Shown here in pieces: positions 49,621 to 59,322 of a stretch of DNA of 64,000 bases. Each line of letters begins with the position of its first letter. Position 1 is the first letter of the stretch. The notes beneath the pieces were generated by a model. That model saw nothing but the letters and a program-made list of their open reading frames with translations. It made no database searches and was not told the DNA's origin. The translations under genes were made by a program, and so were the position numbers. The DNA is from Diplonema japonicum (taxonomy: Eukaryota > Euglenozoa > Diplonemea > Diplonemida > Diplonemidae), in contig OZ025673.1 of assembly GCA_964019335.1 (NCBI GenBank), positions 124,001 to 188,000 of the forward strand, read 5' to 3'.

Positions 49621-50769
49621 TTAAAAAGACAACACCGGTGTAGCAGATCGAGGTGTCCTGCTTCGTGGCGTTCGTGGTGTTCTTGGCGCAGGTGGCGAGA
49701 GAGGGCTAGTTGGCAGCAGGTTAGGTGATCTTGGCGATTTTAAAATCCCTCTCGGCACCGAAGACCCGGGGCTGAGAATGTCCTTGTCACGTGACGACAA
49801 CGAGTCGTTGTATGGGCTATCGATAGAAAGACTTTTCTGCACCGCCGACTGCTGAACCAAACTAGTCTTTGGGACATTGACAACCTTTGCCTCTGGCATG
49901 TTAATATCAATTTTCAAATCATGAATTGTTAGAGGGCGGATACGAACCGAAGGGTCGTCAGCACCATCCCCGTTCCTCCAATTTATAATCTGGTGTGGGA
50001 ACAGCTTGTTCTTATGCTTTTGAACCGAAGAGTACTCGGTTACCACATCCTTGTCGTTGTCCTCCGTCATCCTGAGGACCCTCCACCTCCCAGCTCGGTT
50101 CGCAGTTAAATACAACATTCTTTTCTTATTGGCCCAGATCGGCATTTCATTCTTCTGAACATTTGCAACCATTGAGTATCTCCCCATGATGTGTTCTGGT
50201 GCCTCGACATCATATGCGTCAGGAGGGAGATCTGTGTCGGGGGTACTGTCCAACATTATCGCACGTCTTCTGTCTTCAGACGCATTTGAAAATGCGGAAT
50301 TAAATCGGTGCCTTCGTTTCATCGGAGTTAAAACTTGTTGAGTAGGTGTGAGGGTTTCAGCGAAGCCTGGTGTTGTGGGTGGGATGGTGATCCGTAGGTC
50401 AGATGGGGGTGGGGGTTTCGCAGAAATGTGAGAGCTGATGCTGCATGTGTCTGAGAGGGCTTCAAGAGCATCGTCATCACTTGGGTTCGCTGTGAGCAAC
50501 GGGTGTTCCTTGTGCTTGCCCTCAGATTTTTTGTTCATAAGTTGTTCGAGTTCTTTGTCGCGTGCAGAGCCTAGTTTTCTCCATACCACTATACCGCACA
50601 GCCCCATGAGGACTAGTAGCCCTGCCACTGCGATGACTGCTACGATCCATCCGTTTTTTTCTTGGTCGTCTTGCGGTTCAATATTCTCTGGTGCCGATGT
50701 TGAGTTCCCCCTGCAGCACATTGTGAATAAGAACAAGCCCAAGGATCGGGCTGTTATTTTGTGGGGCAT
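49621..50769 (-). CDS. Single-pass membrane protein with long cytoplasmic tail
   Basis: A 382-residue protein starting MPHKITARSLGLFLFTMCC at 50769; upstream in-frame codons are a homopolymer leader. It has a signal peptide (about 1-20), a very short acidic ectodomain with one NST glycosylation site, and a transmembrane span near 41-63 (WIVAVIAVAGLLVLMGLCGI). The cytoplasmic tail of about 315 residues holds a small folded segment near 210-270 (IMGRYSMVANVQKNEMPIWA, LYLTANRAGRWRVLRMT) and a disordered end with TP and SP repeats (RTPRTPRSRTPRS). The layout resembles a type I receptor or adhesion-like protein with a signalling tail, but no kinase or known ectodomain is present. Unknown function. 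Single exon. Confidence 0.8.
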   Translation of the reverse strand: MPHKITARSLGLFLFTMCCRGNSTSAPENIEPQDDQEKNGWIVAVIAVAGLLVLMGLCGIVVWRKLGSARDKELEQLMNKKSEGKHKEHPLLTANPSDDDALEALSDTCSISSHISAKPPPPSDLRITIPPTTPGFAETLTPTQQVLTPMKRRHRFNSAFSNASEDRRRAIMLDSTPDTDLPPDAYDVEAPEHIMGRYSMVANVQKNEMPIWANKKRMLYLTANRAGRWRVLRMTEDNDKDVVTEYSSVQKHKNKLFPHQIINWRNGDGADDPSVRIRPLTIHDLKIDINMPEAKVVNVPKTSLVQQSAVQKSLSIDSPYNDSLSSRDKDILSPGSSVPRGILKSPRSPNLLPTSPLSPPAPRTPRTPRSRTPRSATPVLSF

Positions 50770-50984
50770 TTTCTTTTTTTTTTTTTTTTTTTTTTTTTTT
50801 GGTCCCACCTTTTTTTTTTTTTTTTTTTTTGATTGAAAAGAATTTTTGAAAAAAAAAAAAATGAAAAAAAATGAAAAAAAAAAGAACCCCCCCAAAAAAA
50901 AAGGAGTGAGAGTTTTTGGCAAAAATTCATTTTCTTTCTTCGTCATTTTCTTCACTCACTAGGGGCCTCAAAATTTAACGCGAA

Positions 50985-51425
50985 ACGGCCATAATTTAAC
51001 TTTATGAGATTTTCGAGTTAAATTATGAGGCTTCAGAGTGAAAAAATGGGTCTTGTCGTGGAAAAAAATGTACCCAACCCCTTGAAAAATCTTTTTGGGG
51101 GCGGGGTATTTTGACTATTTTTGGCCATCTGAGGCCTTAAAAGTGGGAATAAGTGCTTTAGTTCCCCTTTAAATGCCACGGCGAAATAGCTACCCCATAT
51201 TACCTTAGGAAAATCCCCAAAAAGGCTGACCTGCGTGAAAAAAAACAGCAGTGGAATCAGTGAAGAGTGAGTGACTCAAATGACGAAGAGTGAAATAAAA
51301 CGACTTACTTGCCGCCAAATGAGCCATTATTTAACTCTCGTTACCGTTTTTTTGCACGAGGGCCCGCAGGGCCCGAGTGCAAAAAATTCGGGAACTCGAG
51401 TTAAATAATGACTCATAATTTGTTG
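50985..51425. repeat. Inverted-repeat (fold-back) element
   Basis: A hairpin at the left (50988-51028) pairs CATAATTTAACT with AGTTAAATTATG. The right side (about 51328-51415) pairs CATTATTTAACTC with GAGTTAAATAATG around an inner stem TTTTTTTGCAC-GAGGGCCC / GGGCCCGAGTGCAAAAAA. The sequences of the two ends are also related to each other in inverted orientation. Between them is ordinary AT-rich DNA without an ORF. It resembles a MITE or fold-back transposon and lies between the WW-domain gene and the membrane-protein gene. Confidence 0.7.
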
Positions 51426-51923
51426 GCAATAAATAGCTATTTTTTTTTTCATTCTTTTTTTTTTAATGCTTCTTGCCGACTCTTTTTTTTTTTTTTCGCG
51501 GGCGGTTACTTCCCCGTATTTCTTTTTCTCTTCCCGTTCTTGGGGCACCATGTACATAATGCAGCCTCAACTTAAGAGGTCGCTTCCGTTCAGTGGGACG
51601 GCCGGGGGGGGGCATCGCTTTCTTTTTTGTTGGAAAAAAAAAAGGAACAAAAAAAAAAAGTGAGTGAAAAAGAAATAAAAAAATAAAAGAACAGACCTCT
51701 GAAGAAAAAGAAAAAGCATAATAATAATAAAAATAAAAAAAAAAGAAGCACACTATTTTGTTTCCTTTTTTCTTTTTTTTTCCCCCCGTCCTTCTCTCTC
51801 ATTTATTTTCTCGGATGGCAACGGATAAATAAAAAAACGATGTAAAAGCCCCACTGACTATTGCTCGAAGGTGAATTTAAGTCCCATTTCCTTTTTTTTT
51901 TTTTTTTTTTTTTTTTATTCTTT
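51426..51923. other. Intergenic spacer, homopolymer-rich
   Basis: T and A tracts around 51460-51500 and 51640-51770, and a long T run ending near 51917. No gene is supported. Confidence 0.55.
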
Positions 51924-54005
51924 TCAAAGATTTGTTTCTTCGCATACCGTAGACTGCCCGCTCAAGAAATTCTGACTGAACACAGGAATGTCCTCTGGCT
52001 CAACGCTACCTGAAGGAAGATTGCCGTCGTTTATATTTTCTTTTTTAATGTTCACACCTTCAGGAGGGGCTTCCTTGTCGTTCTCGGGAGCCCCCTTCTC
52101 CCCTTTTGTCAACTTCTCATATTGTGTTTTGTAGGACCCAAGGAACGCATCAGCGGTGGTCCCTTCGGGAAGGAGTTGTTCGATCTCATTCTTTATTTTT
52201 TTTTTTTTCCTCCCTTCCCGTCCTTCTACATACCCTCACCTCCGCTAACCGCCCAGGCAAAGTGGGCCACATATCTTCATCTACAGGCGGCTCAACATGA
52301 CTTGGAGACATTGGGGACTGCGGTTCCTCCTCCTGCTGCTGGAGTGGTGCAACAGGTTCAGGTTCAGGAACAGGCTCAGGTACAGGTTCAGATGCAGGTT
52401 CAGGTACAGGCTCAGTCCCAACATGTTCGAGTTGGGGTTCAGGTTCAGGTACAGGCTCAGGTTCAACATGTTCGGGTTGGGGTTCGGGTTCGTGCTCTTG
52501 AGGCTCAGGTGCCTCTGGTTCTCGCTGAACTTCTGTTTCAGGCTCAGGGTACTCAGGGTACTCAGGGTGCGCGGGTGCTTCATTCTCATCAGCAGTTGTT
52601 TCAGGTTGAGATGGTTCAACCCCTTCCACTATCTCCTCTCCTTGTCCTTGTTCTTGTCCTTCCCCTCCCCCTTGCACCATCACCGGTTCCTCGTACTGCG
52701 GCTCGTACTGCGTTTCATAAGAAAGGTTTGCTGCACATACCAGCATTGCTTGGTTCCAGTCGAACTCAGGCGGTTGCTCCCACGTAACAGCCTGCGTCGT
52801 CATGTTGCAGAAGTACGGCATGTAGGGCTCGTTGGAGTAGTCGAAGGTCCGCATCCACTCACCATGGTAGTAGGCCTGCCGTTGGGTTTAAGATCATATC
52901 ATCGTGTGCATACCCTGTAGTCAGGCTGCTCCACTGGTACCTCTTCCAGTGGCGCCTCTGCCGACACTTCTACCAATAGTCCTTCCGCTGTCTCTGCCTG
53001 CACGCCTTGCGTGGTGGCGTCTGCTTCAGCATCGTTTGAAGTGGCCTGCTCGGTGTGCCCTACTATCACGGGCTCGTCTTGCCGTTCGCTTTGTTGCGCT
53101 TCTGCGAGTTCTTCGTTCATATGCTCATTGATGTCCTCTGCCTGTGAGGGGGCTGCCTCGAGGTGCGTGGGAGGTGTCGGCTCGGGTTGTGTGGTCGGGG
53201 TGACCTCAGGCTTGCGGTCAGGCTGGTCGGTGTTGTCGACGATGGCGGAGTTGTTGTGATTGTGCTGCGGGTAGGGGAGGGATGCGTTGCTCGAGTCGTT
53301 GAGCAAACCTGCGAGCGTGACGATCATCGCATTGTGGTCGATGGGGTCCGTCGCATGCTGCTCGAGCACGGGGAGCATGGTCTCTGACACCCCTCGCTCC
53401 TTCATGTCCGCAAGGAACTCTACCTTCGAAGGCACATCAGGGGCAACGACGGTGGGCGAGGGCGGCTGGGATGCAACATGATGAGAGGCCAGCTTCTCCT
53501 CTGCCATCTCTCGCCGCAGCTTTTCATCCGCAAGCTGATCTTCCAATCTTCTGATTTTCAAATCAGTCTGCGGGGGCACTAGAGGCGAGTATCCCCCCAG
53601 CCTGTCGGGCGATGGGGCTATCGAGGAAGCACACGTCGACGGGGCTTGCGACCTGATCGAGTCTAGCTGTTCGCGGAGAAGCCTTTCTCGTTCGTGGGTC
53701 GCAGCGAGGGATGATTTCATTTTCATAAACTGGCTTGAGGTCTGTGCGGCGCTGTCTGCCGCAAGCTCCCTCGTCCTCTGCACTTCTTGCACCAACATCA
53801 CTTCCCTCTTCTTCACCTGTGCCAGCTGGCTCTTCAGCAGTTCCACCTTGCAGTCTCTCCTGCTTATTTTGTCTTCCAACCTCTTTAGCTGCGCCTCAAC
53901 ATCTCCACTCCGTCTGTTTGATCCCGATCCCGGTGTCTTTCTAGGTGTCTTGCCTTTCTTAGCAGAGTCTGCGACACTGCTGTTGCTCTCGCCATGGTCA
54001 GCCAT
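51924..54005 (-). CDS. Coiled-coil protein with a WW domain and acidic repeats
   Basis: Three exons, 54005-52914, 52875-52234 and 52190-51924, with introns of 38 nt (GTATGC...GGCAG) and 43 nt (GTATGT...TAAAG). MADHGESN is taken as the start because it closely follows ...CACCAGCAG. The N-terminal basic segment (KKGKTPRKTPGSGSNRR) precedes a coiled coil (about 35-150: LKRLEDKISRRDCKVELLKS, AATHERERLLREQLDSIRSQ). Then comes a disordered acidic region. The first splice creates a WW-like domain: YYHGEWMRTFDYSNEPYMPY then FCNMTTQAVTWEQPPEF, with both tryptophans and the WEQP end. WW domains bind proline-rich peptides. A long PEPEPVPEP repeat follows. Such proteins are typical scaffolds; function unassigned. 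Confidence 0.85.
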
Positions 54006-54102
54006 CCAACCTGCTGGTGTGAAGGGCCCAGTAGGGCGGCGAGAGGGGAAATAAATAAAATAAAGTACAACGGTTTCTATTGTTTTGTTCTTTTTGTTTT
54101 TG

Positions 54103-54867
54103 TCATCCAAAGTATATTTGCTGCCGTTGGCGCTCGACGGTGGTCATCTGGAAGGCCGGGAAAGTGTGGCGGTGGGAGGGCCCGTACTGCACATACTGGG
54201 GTGCTGTGGTGGGGAGCTGCAAGACAATACGATTTCCAGCGTAACATGTTTCAGTGTAATGGCCCTGGACCCCGACAGGTTCGGGGGGCTTGGGGGAGAG
54301 CGTTGGCGGGCGGAGGGGTGACTGCACACCACGTACAGAAGGGGACTGTTCTACCACAGGAGCTACCTTTTTCACCGATGCGGGAGAAGCACGAGACTCA
54401 GGAGAGGGAGAAGAAGAGGAAGAAGACGACGGGCCCTTCTCGGGATTTATCTCGATGGGGGGTGTCGTGGGAGGGGGCGACTTGGCAGGCCCAACAGAAG
54501 ATGGCTGCATTACCTTGCTTGGGGGCACCGCAGCTGAAAAAGGACTACTCATATCACTTAAAGGGTTCTCCAACACAGGGGCGCTACTAGGCAGTCTTGC
54601 ATTCGACTTCATGCTAGTCTTCTTTCCCTCATTGTACCCACGCCCTCGCGAGCTTCCCTTACTTGTTTTGCTATATGTTTGGTTTGGTCTTAAATATACC
54701 CCTGGCCTCTCTATGGGAGTGCCTGGTTCCGCAGGACTTTTCGCTCCTGTAAACCCTCTGGCAGAATTGTGATTTGAAACTGGAACCTGACCTGGTACGC
54801 CTCTGCTTCGAGATTGGTTCTCCCGTTGGGGGTTTTTCTTTTTTTCTTTAGTTTCAGTGCATCCCAT
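54103..54867 (-). CDS. Probable acylated membrane protein (MGC start), disordered
   Basis: A 254-residue protein beginning MGCTETKEKKKN. Gly2 followed by Cys3 and a lysine-rich stretch is the classic signal for N-myristoylation plus palmitoylation, targeting to the plasma or flagellar membrane in protists. The rest is low complexity: SRSRGVPGQ, a PSSAPVLENPLSD region, PPPTTPPIEI, a serine run (about 138-146) and VRGVQSPLRPPTLSPKPPEP. The end (GHYTETCYAGNRIVLQLPTT ... FQMTTVERQRQQIYFG) has more order and could be a docking site. No known domain. The ATG directly follows an A/G-rich leader. Plausibly a membrane-anchored scaffold. Confidence 0.75.
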   Translation of the reverse strand: MGCTETKEKKKNPQRENQSRSRGVPGQVPVSNHNSARGFTGAKSPAEPGTPIERPGVYLRPNQTYSKTSKGSSRGRGYNEGKKTSMKSNARLPSSAPVLENPLSDMSSPFSAAVPPSKVMQPSSVGPAKSPPPTTPPIEINPEKGPSSSSSSSPSPESRASPASVKKVAPVVEQSPSVRGVQSPLRPPTLSPKPPEPVGVQGHYTETCYAGNRIVLQLPTTAPQYVQYGPSHRHTFPAFQMTTVERQRQQIYFG

Positions 54868-55184
54868 ATTTCTTTTTTTTTTTCCTCTTTTTTTTCAAAT
54901 GCTGTAAAAAATGAATGAAAAGGTGCCCACCCCACCCTGTCTTTTTTATCTGCTTTTCTTTTCCTTAGAGTTTGCGTACAGTGCTTATTTTATTCAAATA
55001 AAACTATCCTAAAAAAGGAAGAGGGAGGGGGTGAACAATTGGGGTCATAAAAGAGGGGGGGATGGGAAGGGGGGGAAGGGGGGGGAAAAAAAAGGCGGCG
55101 AACCCTTGGGGTTTAAAAACATTTTCGTCTTTTTTTTTTTTTTTTTTTTTTTTTTTTCGCGTGATGTCAAACTAACCAAAAAGA

Positions 55185-55215
<31 letters not shown>

Positions 55216-55364
55216 AAGAGAGAAAAAAAAAAAAGGACACACTGAAAGAAGAAAAAAAAAAAAGAGAAAAATAAAAGATTCTAAATAAAAAAAGAATACG
55301 GATAGGAGAAGGGAGGAGAGGGGACGGGAGGGGGGGAAAAATACTTTTTTTTTCTTTTTAATAT
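54868..55364. other. Intergenic spacer, low complexity
   Basis: Purine-rich and T-rich runs (55130-55160, 55190-55240) with G runs near 55060-55090 and 55325-55340. No gene is seen. Confidence 0.6.
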
Positions 55365-55991
55365 AACTCCAGTCAGATTTTCCGTTTCACTTTATTTTTC
55401 ACGATAGATTTCAGGCTTGTTGTAGGAGGAAAACAGGTGCAGGAATGAAAATTACTCTATGAGTGAATATAAAGTACTTTATATTCACGCTAGCCCTATT
55501 TCCACTGCACAGAAAGGGTTCGGGGGCGCAAACACGAAAAAAAAGAAATCACCCAAGTGGTTACCACATAGGCCACCTTGTCTTGGAAACCCCGGTTCGA
55601 ATCTGGTCTCACTTTTTACGTCACTCAAGGATCTGGTCGCCTCTCTCAACAGGGAAGTGGACTTGGCCAGCGGTGACAGCTGCTAGTGGGGCAACCTCAG
55701 CAGCCCCACAGGTCCAGAGAGGTCCACACAGGATATGCCTTGATCTCAACATCAACGTCAATCATAAGCACCCCCCAGTAAAAATTGTAACTTGTAACTT
55801 GTAATACCCCACGCTTTCAAATCTGACTGACGTTAAATAAAACAACGGATTTAGTGAAAATAGATCCGATTTTCACTTGTGGTGGCATGTTTAACTCGTT
55901 ACTTTACTCGCTGCGCTCGTGAAGTCATAAACCCACTCGTTAAACCACTGCCACCACGCGTGAAAATCACAGGATCTTATGTTCACTAAAT
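55365..55991. repeat. SINE-like element with tRNA-like head and fold-back tail, copy 2
   Basis: Order of parts: a shared start AACTCCAGTCAGATTTT; a perfect 26-bp palindrome centred on AAAGTACTTT (55463-55488); a tRNA-like region (55549-55607) with AAGTGGTTACCACATAGG and a B-box-like GGTTCGAATCTGG about 43 bases after the A-box-like part; the block TCAACAGGGAAGTGGACTTG; CAGGATATGCCTTGATCTC; repeated AACTTGT units; and the fold-back tail (55849-55991). The head suggests RNA polymerase III promoter elements inherited from a tRNA. Copies 1 and 3 share this plan, so it is a mobile family. Confidence 0.85.
55849..55991. repeat. Fold-back (MITE-like) tail of copy 2
   Basis: The ends ATTTAGTGAAAATAGATCC and GATCTTATGTTCACTAAAT are inverted complements with a few mismatches. 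GTGGTGGCATGTTTAACTCG and the complement-like CGTTAAACCACTGCCACCAC form a second, inner stem. The 140-base unit would fold into one long hairpin. The same unit recurs at 3022-3153 and 57830-57950, always joined to the tRNA-like element. Confidence 0.85.
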
Positions 55992-56529
55992 AAATGGTTT
56001 ATTTTTTTCTTCTTTTTTTTTTCTTCCTTTCCTTTTATTTTTTTTGACATTTCTCCAGTTTTAAATATTGCTTTGCCCCCCCCCCCCCCCCCCCCAGCAC
56101 CCTCTCCTGCACTTAAATATGAAGTAAATCACTTTTCACCTCAGGAAACGTTTCCGGAGTAGCTTTGCTAGGTTGCTAGGGCAACATACACACAATACTT
56201 ATGTTTCCTTTTTTTTTTTTTTTTCTTTTTCTGTTTTCCTTTTCTTTTTTTTTGTTCCCTTTTTTTTTTTTCATTTTTTTTTTTTCAAAGACCTTGGAAA
56301 AAGAGTCACTGCGCTTTTCGCTGTTTCCAGGTTCGTTAGTAATTATTAAAATCAGTGTTTTTTTTCGCTACAACTGTATAACACATAAGCCGTAAGCTGC
56401 CAATTCTTCCAAAAAAAAACTAGTTTGGCGCTCCATTTGTTTGTGCGCACGAGCGGAATTGTACCAAACAAAATAGCTCATTACGCTGCCATCAACTAGT
56501 TTTTAGTCTCGACAATAATATTGTTAAAC

Positions 56530-56564
<35 letters not shown>

Positions 56565-57183
56565 CATTCTTTTTAACATTCGCAGTATAAGTCCTGGATA
56601 ACCACTGCTTGCTAATGCTCTTTTTTTTTTTTTGCTCTTACAAGAAGCTGAGAAGTACTTGTTAAGTACCGGGAAAAAAAAAAAAAAAAAAAAAAAAGAA
56701 TAAGAAAAACTTTTTAAGATTTCTTAAGGGTTTTTATTTTGAAAAAAAAAAATTAATTTTTTTTGAAAATTGCTGAATTCTTTTACCAAAATTATTCGGA
56801 GATTGGTAGAAAAGGGTGAAAAAATAGAGAGAGGAAACGAAGAAAAAAAAATGGCTTTTGTATCAAAATATCAAGCACGCATTTTCTTTTTTTATTCTTT
56901 CTTTTTTTTTTTTTTCCTTTGCACGCTACCGCCACTAAGAGAAAAGAAGAAGAAGAAAGGGACTAAATTACTTCACCCAATTTCTTCTTCGAAATATGCT
57001 TTCTTGTTAAGAAAACATCACAAAAAAAAAAGTGCACAAGGGGTAAAAAATAAAATGTAGGGGAGGGGCAAGGGCGAGGGTGCAAAATGGTCATGTAACA
57101 AAAGAGAGGGGGGGGGGGGTGCTCACGGAAAGAAATTTATTTCAAACAGTTTGTCCCCCTTTTTTTTTTTAACAGCTTTCAAA
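55992..57183. other. Non-coding region between two SINE-like copies
   Basis: Contains a C run near 56078-56096, long A and T runs (56531-56563, 56672-56697), and AT-rich DNA with weak ORFs only. A dispersed GGGGGTGCTCACGGAAAG lies at 57112-57129. No gene is called. Confidence 0.55.
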
Positions 57184-57950
57184 TAACTCCAGTCAGATTT
57201 TCAACTGTGGAAGTGAAAAACAGGTGCAGGAATGAAAATTACTCTATGAGTGAATATAAAGTACTTTATATTCACGCTAGCCCTATTTCCACTGCACAGA
57301 AAGGGTTCGGGGGCGCAAGCACGAAAAAAAAGAAATCACCCAAGTGGTTACCACATAGGCCCCCTTGTTTTGGAAACCCCGGTTCGAATCTGGGAATCTC
57401 ACTTTTTACGTCGCTTATCTGGTCGCCTCTCTCAACAGGGAAAGTGGGCTTGGCAAGCCAGCAGCGGTGACAGCTGCTAGTGGGGCAACCTCAGCACCCA
57501 GGCAGCAGCCCCACAGGTCCAGACCGAGGTCCTGTTAGCGCCCATGGACGCACAGCCTGCACCACAGGATATGCCTTGATAATCGGCCCCCTTGTCTTGG
57601 AAACCCCGGTTCGAATCTGGGAATCTGGGACTTGGCAAGCCAGCGGTGACAGCTGCTAGTGGGGCAACCTCAGCAGCCCCACAGGTCCAGAGAGGTCCAC
57701 ACAGTATGCCTTGATCTCAAAATCAACGTCAATCATAAGCACCCCCCAGTAAAAATTGTAACTTGTAACTTGTAATACCCCACGCTTTCAAATCTGACTG
57801 ACGTTAAATAAAACAACGGATTTAGTGAAAATAGATCCGATTTTCACTTGTGGTGGCATGTTTAACTCGTTGGTGTTACTTTACTCGCTGCGCTCGTGAA
57901 GTAACCATTCATGACTGCCACCACGCGTGAAAATCACGTCTTCACTAAAT
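57184..57950. repeat. SINE-like element copy 3 with internal head duplication
   Basis: It has the same plan as copy 2, with the palindrome (57250-57275), tRNA-like region (57336-57405), AACTTGT units and fold-back tail (57830-57950). It also contains a second head segment CGGCCCCCTTGTCTTGGAA then ACCCCGGTTCGAATC at about 57584-57620, so part of the head is tandemly duplicated. It is close to copy 2 in sequence (the long block from TGCAGGAATGAAAATTACTC onward), suggesting a recent local duplication. Confidence 0.85.
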
Positions 57951-58099
57951 AAATAGTAATTATTTTTCTTTTACTTTTCATTTACTTCCCGTTTACAGTT
58001 TGATTATTATTTCTTTAAAGACTAGTACTACAGCGACCTTCCTTTTCAAATATTTGTAAAAAAATTGAGAGAGAGCAAAATAAAACCACCCATCCCAAC

Positions 58100-58615
58100 A
58101 ACAAAAGAAAAAAAAAAAACTCAAAGTACAGGATAAGCCCCCCGCTAGGGGACCGCCCTATGGGAGGGGGGAGTCTATCTGTTAATACTCCCTTCTGGAG
58201 CATTGCTTTCATCCCGATTAAAGCCGTGAGCGTCTTGCGGAGTCGTGTGATGCGGTCCCGCTTGTAGTCGGCTTTCAATTCCATTAGCTTGTCGTGCGTG
58301 GAGCGGGTGGCGAAAATAGGCCTCCTGGAGAAACCAATAGCTGCCTTTCCTCCAATGGCGATGAGGGACTTCACTCTTTTTCTCTCGTCCGCTGGGAAGG
58401 GGCGTCGCTTCTTCCGTGCCCTGCATGCTGTGTTTATCTTTACGATGAGAGCTTTGATTCTGCGCGCCCTATCTTCCAGCAGGCCTCCCAAAGACTTTCC
58501 GGTCGTCCATTCGAAGTCAATGGCCAGTTCCACCGCCGACACCTCCGAGGTGGTGTCCTTCTCCACCCAGCGCAGTTGTGACAACCATTGTAGCAGCGGG
58601 TTCAGGTACTGGGAA
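58100..58615 (-). mobile_element. 5'-truncated relic of a divergent LINE family
   Basis: The minus-strand frame (58584-58015, open upstream to about 58615) reads LQWLSQLRWVEKDTTSEVSA, VELAIDFEWTTGKSLGGLLE, KKRRPFPADERKRVKSLIAI and GFSRRPIFATRSTHDKLMEL. This aligns with the ORF2 C-terminus of the LINE at 4892-11069: LRWMRQLRWYAGSRNTSVST, VELALDFENVTGKTLGGKLG, KGRRAFPAEPSTRVHTLRSI and GWNRRAIFASPKTKHDLEAL. Identity is partial, so it comes from a sister family. It ends in a T-rich tract. Only the C-terminal about 150 codons survive; the host frame continues by chance. Confidence 0.88.
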
Positions 58616-59277
58616 AAAACTAAACTAAACCTGCCTTCTGCTTAATGAGACGTGCGCACAAAAATGTATTGCATGCAACTTTAAAAAATAGCAATAAGGA
58701 TTCTTTTTGTTTTTTTTTTCTTTTTCTTCTTCTTTCCTTTTTTTTTGTTTTGTTTTGTTTTTTTGTTTTTGTTTCCGATTTCCCAATTGTGGAATGTTTT
58801 TTTTTTTTTTTTTTTTAAATAATTATAAAAGTGGATTTTGTTTTCCTTTTCTTTTTCTTTTGAATAACTAATCTCGCGCCTGCCCCCGTTTTGTGTTTAT
58901 CTAATAAAAATAAACCTGGAAGACATTTTGGGCAATTGGGAGGGGGGGATTTAATCTTGAGGGAGGGAAGAAAAAAAAAAAAAGAAAATCTCCTTCTCTC
59001 GTTCCAGCAGCTAAGATCGGGATCTGACATGAATTCAAAAGTCAAATGCGGACCGAAGGTCAGCTTTACACGAGATAAGGAGTGAATTAGGGGGGGGGGG
59101 GGATGTAATGTTACGTCAAAGACACCATCCATAAAGGTGGCCAGTGGGCGTTGGGGAGGAAACAAGACGGCAATGAGTGACAGAACCTTTCGTAAAAGAA
59201 GAGGAAATTACGATTTCCTTTTTTTTTTCTTTTTTCTTTTTTTTTTCTTAATAAAAAATAGCTCATTACGCTGCCAT

Positions 59278-59322
<45 letters not shown>

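Noticed and set aside
55463..55488. Spliced-leader RNA gene (looked for TCTGTACTTTATTG)
   Set aside because: Only AAAGTACTTTATATTC, part of a palindrome, was found; no donor site or Sm-like site follows, and no other match was seen in the window.
55549..55607. A genuine tRNA gene at GGTTCGAATC
   Set aside because: The acceptor stem and a clean anticodon stem are absent and the same sequence recurs in three larger repeats, so it is a SINE head.
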